NCBI GenBank assembly: GCA_964017145.1
Contig: OZ024847.1
Location: 1,612,001 to 1,676,000, forward strand
Reading direction: 5' to 3'
Origin: Agrocybe praecox
Taxonomy: Eukaryota > Basidiomycota > Agaricomycetes > Agaricales > Agrocybaceae
DNA length: 64,000 nt
Under the pieces are notes generated by a model, which saw nothing but the letters and a program-made list of their open reading frames with translations, was not told the origin of the DNA and did no database searches. Made by a program: the position numbers and the translations under genes. Shown piece after piece: positions 1 through 12,680 of this stretch (the stretch's first letter is position 1; each line of letters starts with the position of its first letter).

Positions 1-725
1 AAAAGAAGTAAATTACAAGTAAGTTAAAGAGGGGAAAACGCACTCCATTATCAGGAAAAATATCTATGCTTCTCTCTTCAATGAGCCCACACTTCTCCGA
101 TATAGACTCATTATCCCCAAGAGCAATGTCTTCTTCTTCAATGTTGGTGTCGTCATTTGCTCCTTTTCCAATGCTTTTACCAGAATCTTTATCACTGTCA
201 GTAATATCAATAGCATCCTTCTGGGTTAACGAAGGCCCCAGAGATGTTTGAATGTCTTCGTCTTCACTGTCTTGAATAATTTTTGGATTGGCTCTTGGGC
301 GCTTAGGTGCTCGCTCTTCAGAGTCAATAGTGCTGGTACCGTCTTCTTCTTCTATCATAGCTGTGTTCCGCTTTGCAATAGCTAGACAGAGATTTTATTC
401 AACAGCAAAAAAACAAGTTAAGATAAAACTGAACCTTGGTTGATGGCTTTCTCCTGAGCTTTGTTAAAATTTTTGAATTTTTTTTGAAGACGAGCAAACT
501 CAAGCAACTCAAGGTGTTCTTCCTCATTTGCATGAGGAGGAAGGTCTGGAGATGCTTTCTGCTTAGTATTGCCCTTTTGACCTTTAGAGTTAGTCCCCTT
601 GGCTGTTGGCTTGGAAGAAGGTTTTCCTTTATTGTTTGACGTGGCGCCTAAAGAGCAAAATTAAGAAGCATTAATAATGAATCACTTCAGTCAGTTGACG
701 TACTTCTTAAATTCTTTCCACTCAT
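1..725 (-). CDS. Hypothetical acidic, lysine-rich protein (5' part, runs off window)
   Basis: Three exons fit: 704-725, 435-647 and 381 down to the window edge. They are separated by GT-AG introns of 56 and 53 bases, and the frame is kept across both. The start ATG is at 723-725 (MSGKNLRS). The first about 80 residues are Ser/Lys/Gly-rich, followed by a charged, probably helical stretch (EEEHLELLEFARLQKKF). Next come a basic patch (APKRPRANPK) that could be a nuclear localisation signal and a long Asp/Glu-rich tail. I do not recognise a family. The gene lies 148 bases downstream of the oxygenase gene on the same strand. Function unknown; a transposon-linked accessory protein is possible but is inference only. 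Confidence 0.5.
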
Positions 726-872
726 CCTGATAGCAAAGAAGAATCGTTTATTTCAAGAGAGTGTGAAAAGAATGACAGATGAAGAGAATAAAAGAGAGAA
801 AGAATTAAAGATATGTACGCAAATTGACGAGGGATTTTTTCAACATGACAAAACAAGTACATACAATGTATA

Positions 873-3800
873 CTATTGACCCTTTCTATGCTTATAAAAT
901 ATGTTCATGTAATTAGATTGTGACCAACCATTTCTGTCGTTGACCCAATCATTACCAGAATTATCAGAATGTAAAACAAAGGATCCGTGTTCGCCTTTGT
1001 AATGAAGATTGAAGTGACTGATTTTTGTAGAAAGAAAAATTACCATGTGGCCGTTCTTCATTTCAAGACGGATTCCAGGCTCCATTAAGCAGAGGTCCCC
1101 TCCTACACAGTCGTCGCTAGTAATAGCGAGGACAATGCAGAGCAGCATATCATTGAAATCCCTGTGTAACCTGGTCGTTGCATTAAAGTTAACAACCAGG
1201 CCAGAAAAGGGCTTAAGAGGAGAAAAGCTGTCGCCAGGAAGAACATCGACATATAATGAGATGATTTCATATTCCTTTGGAAGCACCTCTTTAAGCTGAA
1301 TATAAAAATTAATATAGCAATATACAACAAGCTTAATAGACACAGTACCGTTTGCCGGATCCACTCAAAAACCTCTTCAAATGAATTCATGATGCTGTTG
1401 TATAGTTCCATGTTCTCTTGCGCCTCCTTCGACATTCTGGGAATAAATTGTGAGGTGTTATTCCTACGCTTTTTGCCTTTCCTCATTAAGGAAGCTGGAT
1501 CAACATTTGCTGGAGCGCCTACACCCTATAACATAACACGTTACTCAAAACAAATTCCCAAAAATATCAAAGACTAACCTTTGTAGAATAACGGTTATAC
1601 CAATCGTAATGATGAGCTTCAAATATTTCAAATTTCATGCCTTCTTTCTCTGAGTCGGTCACTTTTATTTTGCCTGGACAAGCGACTTTGAGAGAATCAG
1701 CCAAATTTTTTCGAAGGTGCTCTGGCATATCAGGACAAGAAATCATAAACATATCCCCATTACTATGGTTGATACGAACACGTTTTCTACAAATGAAAAT
1801 TAGTTAATTAAAATTAAAATCACAAAATAAAAAAATACCCTTCATGAATATTGTGGCTCAAATAAAGGTAATCATCACCATACTTTCTTCCATCTTTGAG
1901 CTGGTCTTGTAGCTGCAATGAAAATAGAGTGCGTTAGAGTCTATCAATATGAATGATATGGAACTTACTTTAGTTTCAAAATCATCCAAGTTCTTGGGTG
2001 TGTTCGCTTTTGAGGCAGATTTTCTTTCTTTCTGTGATTGGAACCAACGTTGTCTTGTATTGTTTTGATTATACGTAACCTTTATATTATGTTCCAGTCC
2101 CAGATTGAAATTGGTATTGATGATCTTGATATCATTCTTTGCTGGAAGTTCTTGAGGCTCCTCAATATCTTCATCTGGCTCCGAAAGAGGAGAAGGGGGG
2201 GCAGAGTATGGCTCTTCAACAGAAGGCGCATGACTTGTCGTCATAATGTATCTGGTGACATAAGAAGGAATTAAAGGAGGTGGAGTAGTAAGCGGGGAAG
2301 AACATGGGGCCCATGTTCTCCAGCATCGCTCTTTGACGAAGGAACTGCAGAATATGTTAGATTAGATCACAATGAAAATAACGACAAAGGACTTACTTGA
2401 ACATAATTTTGTCAAAGAACTCATCGCTTCTGTCAATTTGAGATATTTCAATTTGAGGGACTATACCGTGCTCAAAGAGAAGATTCTGATCAAACATAGT
2501 GGATAATGTCATCCTGTAAGTAGATCGGAGGCATTGTACAACAGGAATAATAGATGTCATTACTCGGCGACCAATTGAGTCCTCTAAATATGAAAATAAT
2601 TAGTAAATTGTTACACGTTAAATACTAAGGCTTACCTTCACTTGGACAACGAAGAAGATGGCTAAGTCGAGTTATAATATCACCCGTTAAAAAACGGACC
2701 TCCGAACGAAGTCTGGAGGCAGCAATTAGTGCCAAAAGATATACGCTGCCTAAAGCACATCAATTACCCTACATATCTCACAATATATAGAAAAACCTAC
2801 CGCCTGCTGCCAGAAAACAAAATTTGGAGCCATCATCATAGTACTTAGCAAGGGTCTTTGGTCCTTTGCCGCTTTGCACTTTAATAGACTTCAAAACTGT
2901 AGTTTTGTTCCTTTTAAATGTTCGACACACACTAAAGGGTATTCAGCATCTGTAGACAACAAATAAATGCTTTTCATACCTAATCACTTTGCAGCGAAGT
3001 TGAATACAGTTGATCATATATGTGAAATCCAATTGAGCGGCCATATTTTCTGATTCAATGCACCGGAACGCCAAACTTTCCAAGGAGTTTACAACCATAT
3101 AGTCTTTTGCTGTATCCTTTGTTGCCAAAGACGGGATGAGATCTTTGAATAGATGAGTTCCAGGGTGGGGAATGTTGAGTTTAATGGCTGAAAGAAGAGT
3201 ATCGCAAAAATGGCAAAGATCAGACATGAAGAAGGAACCATGATCAGACAATATCTGGGGTTCAGGCTCTGGAAGAGATCCTTGCATGATGACACTTGAA
3301 AATGATGGGTCATCATAGTAAACTTCATTAACTGGGCGTCGAGGAACAATTTTCCAGTGGGCCGGAGAAGCAGCACCTCGTTTTAGAATATCCTGCTTCT
3401 TTTGCTTCTTCTTGCTACGACCTCTTGAAACCACCAAGTCATCTGGAGCTTCTAGTTGTGCACCTTCTCCATACCCCCCAAGCTCCTCCTCTGACTCTGG
3501 CCCATCCTCATCTTCTTGCACCTTATACCCTGGTATAATGCTCTCAAGGCTACAGTGCCTCTTATTTCCAGTATTGTTTGGATGTTGAAAAGAGGGCTGC
3601 ATTGAGATTAGCAAGAGAATAACAAGGAAGTATGATTACTCACAGAAAAATGGGCATCACGGACTACAGGGGCCGGCTCACATTCAGAAGAACCAGGTTG
3701 CACAGTATCAAGAACCTCAGAAGAAACAGACAAGGGTACTGCTGGAGAGAAGTCAGGCATGGGCGTGCTTTCAGGGGTTATATAACCATTTTGCTGTACA

Positions 3801-3996
3801 TGGGAGACTTGTTAGAATAGGCTTGTAAGAGAAATATATGTCTTACCCCGACATTGATACCAACTTGAATCCTGTGGACTTCGAAATCCAACTTTCCCAG
3901 GAGAGGAGCAAGAGAGCTCGGAAGTGCACTGCCGGATAGTCGCAGAAAGTCTGCAAGATCGCGCAGCTCAGCAGGCCTAAGTCGGAGTAAAGACAT
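873..3996 (-). CDS. 2OG-Fe(II) oxygenase-domain protein (TET/JBP-like fungal family), 868 aa, 11 exons
   Basis: Eleven exons join in frame from ATG 3994-3996 to TAG 873-875: 3847-3996, 3644-3793, 2980-3596, 2801-2931, 2636-2749, 2397-2583, 1969-2344, 1839-1912, 1579-1786, 1349-1525, 873-1295. All introns are GT-AG and 47-56 bases long. The last exon carries a double-stranded beta-helix oxygenase core. It has an HxD iron motif (LHRDFND, about H772/D774), GGDL, the distal His in KISHFNLHY (about H822) and GSFVLHSD. The residue that would be the 2OG-binding Arg after the distal His appears to be His (GEHGS, about residue 831). The N-terminal 700 residues are of unknown function and include an acidic-basic linker near residues 130-180. 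Lineage-expanded TET/JBP-like oxygenases linked to transposons are known in Agaricomycetes. The family assignment rests on the motif pattern. The gene looks intact. Confidence 0.75.
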
Positions 3997-4030
3997 AAGT
4001 AGCAGTAGTAATCCAAAACACGTCAAAGTC

Positions 4031-4265
4031 AAAGATTCGAAATACAGTGACGCAGCAAAATTATATCACATGACGGCGCCAAATGAAGAAAATGAATTAA
4101 TGAAGAATCATTGTCGATATGATGTACCTTAAACAATAAACAAGTACTGCTGAGAATATACATATACATATCTGGTACTGGGGGTATTGAAGGTTCCTGC
4201 AGCACATCCTCCCTATCTCTCTCAGCTTCCGTGCCCACACCCACACCCGCAAACCGATCATCCCT
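4031..4265. other. Intergenic stretch
   Basis: AT-rich sequence upstream of the oxygenase gene. It should hold that gene's promoter, but no clear TATA box or other motif was identified. Confidence 0.3.
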
Positions 4266-7200
4266 CTACCCCCCACCGACGATGATGCCCTTCATGAGCT
4301 TCCAGAATCGTTTCCCTCCTCCTGATGTTCCTGAACCTCCGTAGATGGGCGTGTTAGGCGTTGAGCTAGGCGTTGTAGACTTCAATCCTAGCTCCTGTTC
4401 TTGCGTGCGTCCGCGGCTCATTGTGCAACTACTAGCACCAGCCCTATCATGGTTCATTGCATGCCCTCCAGCTGCAGCTCCTCCGTACCTCCTTTCATGA
4501 TTGCACTCAGTATGGTCCTCACTCTTCCTCGCTCTCAGCCGCGGCCCATTTGCAGTCACGCTGGTGCCAGTGCTAACGCTCCTCCCACCCCCAAAAGTAC
4601 CCCCACCTCTCAAAACCGGCAGCCCACTCACAGAAGAATCATAAGTTATAACTCGGTCTCAGTCTTGGGCCTGTATCGCTCTCCCTGCTCGTTGGTGTTC
4701 CATGGCTGCTACTAGCCGCCTCAGGGAAGGAGGCCGAAGACATGGGAGAGTTTGAATGCTCAGGCTCCGTTGGGGTATGGGTATGTCCACTATTATTCCT
4801 CCTGAAAAGACCTGACCCTGAGCTGAGCGACACTTTCTTCTTGAGCATCTTCATTGAGATCGTTGAGCTGCTCGTCGTTTGACCACCCGTACCCGTGCTC
4901 TGCCCATATCCAAACATAGGAGGACTGGTAATCGTACCACGCCTGTTTAGCATGGTTGCCTTCACATCCGCTCCGAGGGGTGAGGATGCGACAGGTGTCT
5001 GTGTTGGTGCGGGAGTCGGCGCATGTAGAGGCAGACGCAGACACAGATGCAAACACAGGTGTTGATAACGGAAATGAAGAAAGACCCAGAGAAGGCAAAA
5101 GAGATAGCCCAACGACGCCCACAGGCTCCGCAGATGCGCCAAAGACGGTGTAGTATGGCGTTGGTGAGGGTATTTTATCCCTAACATTTGGGGTGTTATT
5201 GAGATAATAGATGTCGTCCCACTTGTACTGCTGCTCATGAATGAAGCAAGCGAAAGCGAAAGCAGAGTTAGCGGCGAATTTGTCCCATTTCCGTGTGTTG
5301 GTGCTGCTGCTGCCGATTGTTGTTGTTGTTCTGGTCATTGGCCTGCTGCTAGTGCTAGTGCATCTTCATCTTCATCCTCGTTCTCCTAGCGCCCCTCCTC
5401 ATCCCCTTCTTCCGTAGCCACAGCCGCAACCAGACTCGCGACTGAACTCTTGCCCTTGCCCTCCTCGCCAGGACTTGCCCCCCGAGCATACACATAAGTA
5501 CCCATCGAACGCACCAAGTGTATCGTTGTCTTCTGGCTCTGGCTCTGTAGTAGATGTCATGGTCCATAATGTTGTGGACACAGGTGTGGGATGCATAGTG
5601 ATGGGTTTGGGTGGGACTGAAGAAGATGCTGATAAGTAGGTTAGTTGGTTGGTTCGTGTACAAGGGTTGGAGGAGAAGGGTGGGAATAAAATCCAAATAC
5701 ATAACAATAAAGGGTGCCGGCGGCGGTGATAGAAGAAACAAAGAAGAAAAGGGATGAAGGAGAAAAGGCAGAGAAAAAATTAATCTAAGTAATGTACCTA
5801 ATCCATCATATCCTCTTTCTTGTGCACGTTCTTGTTCTTTCTCTCCTGTAGCTTCCGTTGTCGTTGTCGTTGGTCCGCTTTTGTACTTGGAGCCTTCATA
5901 GAAAATTCAATCAGCATCAATGAGCACAATAAAATGAAAAAGAGAAAGGAAAGAACGACCTAACATACCCAACCCCAGCCCACTCTGCTTCGCATCCCTA
6001 GTCTTGTCCAACTGCATCCTCAAATGCCTCTCAACTTCCTCTCTAATATCTTCCGCTGCCCTTCTTGCTCTTGTCCTTCGCCTCGCGAGCAACACCACTG
6101 CAAGTGTCTCTCCCGCCCCAGCACGACATCATTCCTGGACGAGAGGTCGATGACAACAATTGAGCTGGTGGTGGTGGTATTGACTCCGAGTCATGTTCGC
6201 TACCCTCGTCGTCTTCTTCTTCAGCTTCTTCAACCACAACGCTGTCATCGTCGTCTTCACCCCTCACGATCCGCTCCAATGCCTTGCGCGTGCGTGTTTA
6301 TAGGCTTCTATTGAAGACAACGCTGGTTTTTTTCCCTTTTCTTCTCTGGTGTTATTTTTTGCGCACCAGGTGAAGCAGAAGGTCCTGAAGAGGATGGTTG
6401 AGCATGAATATGACCGGGCAAAGCTGCTGCTGCTGCTGCTGCAGCTGCTGTCATCATCTGTGATCGACCAAGTGGGAATCACCGATTCGGGACTGAAGGA
6501 GATGCTGATGCTGAAGTTGGCGGTGAGGTGGGCTTGGACTTGGATGCTGGAGTCAAAGTTGACGCTGAGGCCAATGCAGAAGCCAATGCAAATTGAACAG
6601 GAGGTTTACGTGGAGGTGGACGAGACAAAGAAGAAGCTATCTTGGGCAGGGTCAACGAATGCATGAGCAACATGAATCGTTTACTCGAGCTTCTTTTTCC
6701 TTTCTTCTTGTTTTTTTCCTTTTCCTCCTCCTATAACGCCACTTGCTGGACCAGCACTACTCAAGCCCAAACTCGAACACAAGCCCGAAGCAGCAAGCGA
6801 CAGCGGGGGCCCCTCCATCGACTTCCACCTTCCACCAGCGCCCATACCCATCATCTTCGGTGCTCCCAAGCCCAAGGCTTTCACAGACGACGAGGAAGTG
6901 GTTCCTATCGCAGGCGTAGCGATTGCATATGGATCCGGGGACTTGTCTGCTTGGGAACCTCGTGCAGGTGGGATAGGCATCATTGTCTTTGATTTTGCAG
7001 TCGGAATTGTTGTGGGATTCGGAGTAGGATTGGGATCTGGATAGGTTGATGATATAGCCTATGTCGAAGGGAGAGGAGTGAGGGTATCAGAAGTTATCAG
7101 ATTCGTCGTTGTTCAGCTTTCTCCATCGTACAGTACGTGGTTTTCTAGTTGATATTCCGTTCAACGTGCTAGATATGCACTTTGGTAAGTGATATGCTAC

Positions 7201-8600
7201 AGTTCACTGAGAACGGAATCTTACCACTGGCATGATGTATTTAGGCCTTCCATGATGTTGAATAAGGGGCTGGGTAATGCAACCTGGGGTTAGAGAAGGT
7301 AAGTAAACGTCAGTTGTAACTGAGGACAGCGAACTTACGATTCCGTTAGGACAATCCACTAGACGGACATAATCCAACTCGCGACTATTGACTTTGATGG
7401 ATTTCCTCGCAGTGCACGGTATATAGGTTGCTCGATCTGATGCAGACTGTGCGCTGACGATCCTCTATTCGATGTGCTAGATATGCGCTGTGATGGTTGA
7501 AGTAAGTTGGTCTGTGGCTGATTCATGATCATTGAGATTGCAAATGAACGTCAAGCAGATGATCGGCGGTGGGTCGGGCCTGATCTGGATGATGGAGAGG
7601 GAGGAGAGATAGGCCGAGAGATGGACAATATCGAAGGGAGAGGAGTGGTTGTAGCTGAATGTGACGCTGATGGCAACGTCGACATCACGGGTACTGCCGT
7701 GTTCGAAGCAGGTGGATATGATGATCATATTCACCACCACCAGCAGTCCTTTCTGCCCATTCTGACTCGGATTCTGCGTCCCATGCCCGTTCACGGCCTC
7801 ATCAGCAACCTTAGCATCGGTCTCAAAAGCGTGGGGTTGGCAGGCCCTGTGTGATATCCATACCCACATAACCATAACCATGCAAACACGCTTCACCCAC
7901 CCCATTATTTCGCGCAATAAAACTCCCACCAGCACCACCAGTAGGCGTCGGCGACGCGAACATTGCAGGTGTATCCGATGGCCAGCTAGGTCATGAATGG
8001 GCTTTACCAACACCAATATTGCTGTCGTTCGCCAGCCATCCCTATATCCTTCCTAACCTTCAATAACTTCCTCTCCACCCCACCCGCCGCAGATGATAAA
8101 GACTTCGAACGACCAAGCACCTGTCCCGGCGTCTGCGTCTGCATCTGACCATGGGCATAAACCGACCCCTGTGGCAGTGGAATGGGATAAAGCACCATAT
8201 TCACCTCCGAGCTGCTCGAAAAATCAAAGTCAATGCCTAGATCGACCTTTCTTGCTCCATCTTCCTCCTCTCCCCATCCTGACACACACCAGCTGAGATT
8301 GTCCTCCTCTCGTATACCCTATCTCAGAGGTCGATGAGAAAGGAACACCGACACCTGCACATCCTCTTCTATTTCCTCCCGCTGCTGGAGAAGTAGGCCT
8401 CGCTAAAACCAACGGGATCATATTGAGCGGAAGCATCGCGTTGGCATTGTGGGCATTTTTGAGACTCTGTGCAGTTGTGGTGCCGGCGGTGGGAAGCAGA
8501 TTGCGATTAGGATAGGTGGGAGTACCGAAATACAAATAGGACGGTGAAGAGGAAAGCGACAGCCTCCTTGTGGGCGTGTGCACGGTCGTGTTCACGTGGT
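4266..8600 (-). pseudogene. Relic of a Ser/Pro/Gly-rich protein gene, many frame breaks
   Basis: Several minus-strand segments read like coding sequence but in changing frames. Examples are MNTTVHTPTRRLSLSSSPSY near 8600, GIDFDFSSSSEVNMVLYPIP near 8210, a Pro/Gly-rich stretch at 6681-6983, a basic helical segment (EDIREEVERHLRMQLDK) near 6030 and a Ser/Thr-rich stretch ending near 4266. No known domain was recognised and no intron model rejoins the pieces. It may be one decayed gene of low-complexity protein or several. About 6990-7470 holds no convincing coding sequence. The plus-strand ORFs across this interval look like shadows. Confidence 0.3.
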
Positions 8601-8740
8601 GGCGAAATTGTGCTTTTTGCCCCTTTGGCTCGTTCGTGGAGTTACAAAAACAACTATAGTTTATATATTAGCACTATTTTGCGATGTAAAGTGGAACCAA
8701 ACTCACCAATAGACAGAGGATATAGCCTCTAGTTTCACCT

Positions 8741-9374
8741 GACAACCTGGACAACGCCAATCGCCTTTCTCATTGGGTTCCCCTCGCGCCCTTGATGCAT
8801 CTGCGATATCTTTCAATCTCTTTCCTCTGCCCACGAATGAATACACTTTATGTGGAACAACGTCCAGTAATATTGCTGTACCTGCACTTTGCTTGACGGA
8901 TGGAAGGCGAACGCGACCAGATTGCTTGTTCAGGACAAATCACTGAGAGCTAGATAGAACAGTTGGGGTATGGAAGTGTGTTCAAATTTCGGATGAGAAT
9001 TGAAGTCAGATCGTCTCCCTGAGGTAGACGTGCTCTGCTTTTGTGACTGTTGTTCCCGCGTTTTTTAGCTTGTTTACCAGACATTGAAGTTAATGTCTTG
9101 GATTCCTTCTGCCCAGGTTGAATAAGACCGGAACCAAAGTTCTGTCGTTGTCGATTTCCTTCTTTTCGAACAGCAGGTAGTACAGATTCACTGGAAGCGA
9201 CACTGGCACCATTGACCTCATTTGTATTGGTCTTAGATTCTTTGCCACACCAACAGTTGACCACTCCTGTGCGTCCCAAAAATTCAAAGCGTACAGAATT
9301 GTCGACTTTGCCATTTGAGAATTAAACGGCGTCGCCAAACAAAGTGGACTGCAAGAGGTTGCAACGAGTAGCAA
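8741..9374 (-). pseudogene. Unrecognised coding fragments, one with a CxxC-like end
   Basis: The minus strand at about 8745-8945 reads as a charged segment ending GDWRCPGCQ, which looks like half of a small zinc finger. A second basic, Ser/Lys-rich segment lies at 8950-9279. Frames differ, no start or splice model joins them, and no family was identified. They are probably decayed exons. Confidence 0.2.
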
Positions 9375-9613
9375 AGGGGAATAGGGAAGGAAAGTGCTGG
9401 GGAAGGTCTAGAGTCCAACGGGGGGACAAGAGCTATAGAAGTAATTAGTTTTGCGGTGTCAAAGATAGGAAAAATACGAACCTGGCTACAGTCATTGGCT
9501 CTTCTAGCTGTCGTGTAAGCTTGGCCGTTAGTTTGTTGTTAACAAACACTGAGTCAGGTAGGTTTCTCTTCTCGCTGTCGATGGTATTGAGACGAGAAAG
9601 GACACGCAGAAGT

Positions 9614-9914
9614 CGTAATGAGCCAACCCGCCTCCAGCAGAACCCGATCCGCTGTCTGTCTCAGCATCTCAACCCAGCTTGTTGTGGAAGGCATCCACAG
9701 GTCGCCATGACCTTAGCCATCGTCAGCTGGGTCTGTTGCGTGAGATGCTAAAAAATAGGCATGCGATTGCTTCTTCATCAGCTGCGCTTACTCCTGGGGC
9801 CGATGATGGTCTCGGAGGTCCTGGCGACGACTCGCAGCAGTCGATACCAGAGGATTTGATTCCTGGCCACCGTATACCTTTGGCTCCAGTCTTTACAGGC
9901 TGTAAACCTGACTG
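9614..9914 (+). pseudogene. Coding-like fragment of unknown protein
   Basis: An open stretch of about 100 codons is bounded by stops upstream (TAA TGA near 9610) and a TGA at its end. It has a Pro-rich start, a helical piece (RQLGLLREMLKNRHAIASSS) and a Gly/Asp-rich tail. It sits directly before the CHD1 relic in the same orientation. I cannot tell whether it belonged to the same ancestral gene. Confidence 0.2.
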
Positions 9915-9929
9915 AATGCTGCCGCCAAC

Positions 9930-11489
9930 CTGAACATTAATTGCGATTGGAGAAGAACGACCTTCAAGCGATGGCCTGCGCCCATCGAATAGGTCAGAAA
10001 AGCCACGTGAACGTGTACAGATTCGTGAGTAAGGATACGATGGAGGAAGATGTTCTGGAGCGGGCCAAGAAGATGGTCCTTGAATATGCCAGTGGGTGTT
10101 TTCCACACACGCTTCTCATTGTCCTTGAATGAAGGATGCTCATTGTCTGTTGTACGTTATCAACCAGATGGACACATAACAGGCCCATCTGAGTTCCAAG
10201 GCCACAAGCACGACGAAAGGTCCCAATAAGCCCGATAACCTAAGCAAGGACGAATTAACTGCGGTCCTAAAATATGGGGCTCAGAAAATGTGGGTTTCTC
10301 TTTCATTCTATGATCTCATCCTCGTTTGATTAACCTATAACAATCTAGGTTCGATAAGGATAATACCCAGCAGAGCAAGAAGCTTGATGAGATGGACCTT
10401 GACAACATTCCGAACCGCGCGGAAGACCATGAGACCACGCAGGCGGGCGAGGGTGTTGGTGCGTCGTTGGGTGGCGAGAATTTCTTAGCACAGTTCGCTG
10501 CCATTAGCGACATGAAGAATTATATGAGTTGGGAAGATATCATTCCGCTTGATGAATGCACCAAGTTCGAAGCAGACAAGGACAACCGTCGCGCGGAGGA
10601 GTCGATTACCAATGAGACTCGCAAACGGAATCATGCACAGGTCTCGTATGAAGGCATGGACGTTGACCAACCTGCTGCCACATCCGCGCCGAAGAAACCC
10701 AAGGCTCCTGGTCCTCAGAGGAAGATGCCTAGTCAACGCGCTATGGAGCTGAAGGAGACGTTCGTGTATTGATAAGGAGTTTGCGAAGATGGGGTGATAT
10801 TCGACAATGTTACGCCGTCATCATAGGTTTTCTTTTTTTCATATGAATTGTATTCTGACTATTTGGTTGGTCCCTTCCAGGTCCAAGAGTCTAAACTACT
10901 GGACAAGAACAGGGGCATGATGTACGACATCTCCGACAAGATTATCGAAATCTGTTCGCAGGCCGTCAAGGACAGCAAGGAGCAGAAGCGGTTACGGATG
11001 GCATCAGGTGAAACGTTGACTAATGCTCTGAAAAGCAAAGCTGTTCTCATTACTTGTCGAGGGGTAGGGAACATCAACGCTGAGACCGTCCTCTCTCGCA
11101 ATCGCGATCTCCGCATCCTCTACAACATCCCCTCTGAGCTTGACGATCCATATAAGTGGAACATCCTGATGGACAACATTCGACCGACGCTGAACTGGTT
11201 GGGTCAATGGGGCCCCCAAGACGATTCGATGCTCTTGGTTGGTGCCTTCCTTTACGGTTTCGGAAACTGGGAAGCCATGGCGAAGGATCCAAAACTCAGT
11301 CTAGAAGGCAAGTCTTTCCTCAATGAAGGCAAGAAAGGAGAAGACGCCGCTAGTCGGCCTATACTCAATGCCATCCACCTGGTTCGCCGAGGTGACTTTT
11401 TGTTGAGCATACTGCACGAGCATGATGAGAAGCTATGTTCATATGAGAGATCGTTACGTTGGCGAACGCTGCTATCGGTCTCGGCATGA
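9930..11489 (+). pseudogene. chd1: CHD1-type chromatin remodeller relic (helicase C-end to SANT/helical linker)
   Basis: About 9950-10090 encodes SNF2 helicase motif VI and what follows ([20 protein letters not shown], then [17 protein letters not shown]). About 10240-10770 continues with LSKDELTAVLKYGAQKM and a charged linker (FLAQFAAISDMKNYMSWEDI). From about 10870 to 11400 comes the SANT/helical-linker part, with GWDxx-like GQWGPQDDSMLLVGAFLYGF and FGNWEAMAKD. This order matches the C-terminal half of CHD1. The double chromodomain and most of the ATPase are missing. Stops (for example after NQMDT near 10177) and frame shifts break the reading, and no C-terminal CHD1 domain was seen. It is a decayed duplicate, not the working gene. 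Confidence 0.75.
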
Positions 11490-12680
11490 AGCCATCCACA
11501 TCTTCATCGTATGGGGCTGGAGCTGGCAAACTGTCTACTGGTCGCCGATCCAGCAGGAGAAATCCGAGTTGTCGTAAGTGTTCATCAACGTCGATGAGCT
11601 CTGCGCAGCTTTCGGGCGTGCGGGGGTTCTTCTCTGGGATGAGATCTTTGGGATGAGACGGCTGACAAAGGCGTATAGGAGTCCAATAGGCTGTGGGGGT
11701 ACAGGAAGAGTTAGTGCAAAGCAGGTAAAGTAGAGTCAATCAGCGACTGACCCACTAACGGCAATATAGGAATACGAAGAATATGAAGTATGTCTGCTCG
11801 TATTCATACCGGACCCAGGACTGCCAGGACCAGGACCAGGACCAGCACGAGAGGACGACACGGAAGTCATCAACAACAATTCTGAAGAAGGTGGCGAAGA
11901 GAGGGTGGCGTTGCTCGATATATGCTGTAAGTGATGTTGGTACTGCCTTTCCCTTTCTCTTTCACGCTCCCGTACTAGTCGCTGTGATAATGTACAGGAC
12001 GCTGATGCAACAGCAAAGGATGGAGTTGAGGAGGGCTCAGCGTTCCCGTAGGAGTTGTAGACTGTATGCTATCCATAGGACTATCTGCTGTAACTGGACT
12101 TATAGCAAGAGAGCCATGCCTAGTCGATAAGAGTGTTTTGTACCCTTTGTCAGCAACTACCCGCTGCGTGTGCACATGCGCTGGCACTGTCTATGCAGGA
12201 CGCGAACTCATTGCAGAAGACTGCAGCGTTGATATTGATGGGCTGCCCGACTGAGAAGCAGAAGTAAACCAATGAGGGCCGGGAGCAGGAGGGGGTAGAT
12301 GGAACTGTGCCGTTGGCGCAAATTTCTGCCTTTCTTCCTGGAACATCTTGCGTTCTTCCGTAGGTGTAAGGACAGGAATAGGTATCAAATGTTGTTGATG
12401 TTGCTGCTGGACTCTACTGCAGGCTATGGTACAATGAAAGTGACGGCGAGCCACCAGGCAGTGCCAATGTACACACTGCTTCGACTCGCTGAGGCCTCAC
12501 CAGGGGTAGGAACGAACTTGGGTATGCGGACGAGGACGAAGGAGAATTGAAGAACAGATCCGAGAACAGATCCGAAAACATCATAGGCAACAACTGTGCT
12601 TGCTGTTGCTGCCTCCTTGCCAGTGCCTCTTCCCTTGAACTTTCCTTTTCGCGTTGGCACAGTTCCCATCTGGATGGCAA
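11490..12680. other. Low-complexity remnant, no supported gene
   Basis: Short coding-like bits are present, such as a Gln/Pro-rich minus-strand piece near 12200-12400 (EERQKFAPTAQFHLPPPAP). No start, splice pattern or known domain supports a gene. Confidence 0.3.

Noticed and set aside
1045..1577. Plus-strand ORFs in the oxygenase gene
   Set aside because: Shadows of exons that join perfectly on the minus strand.
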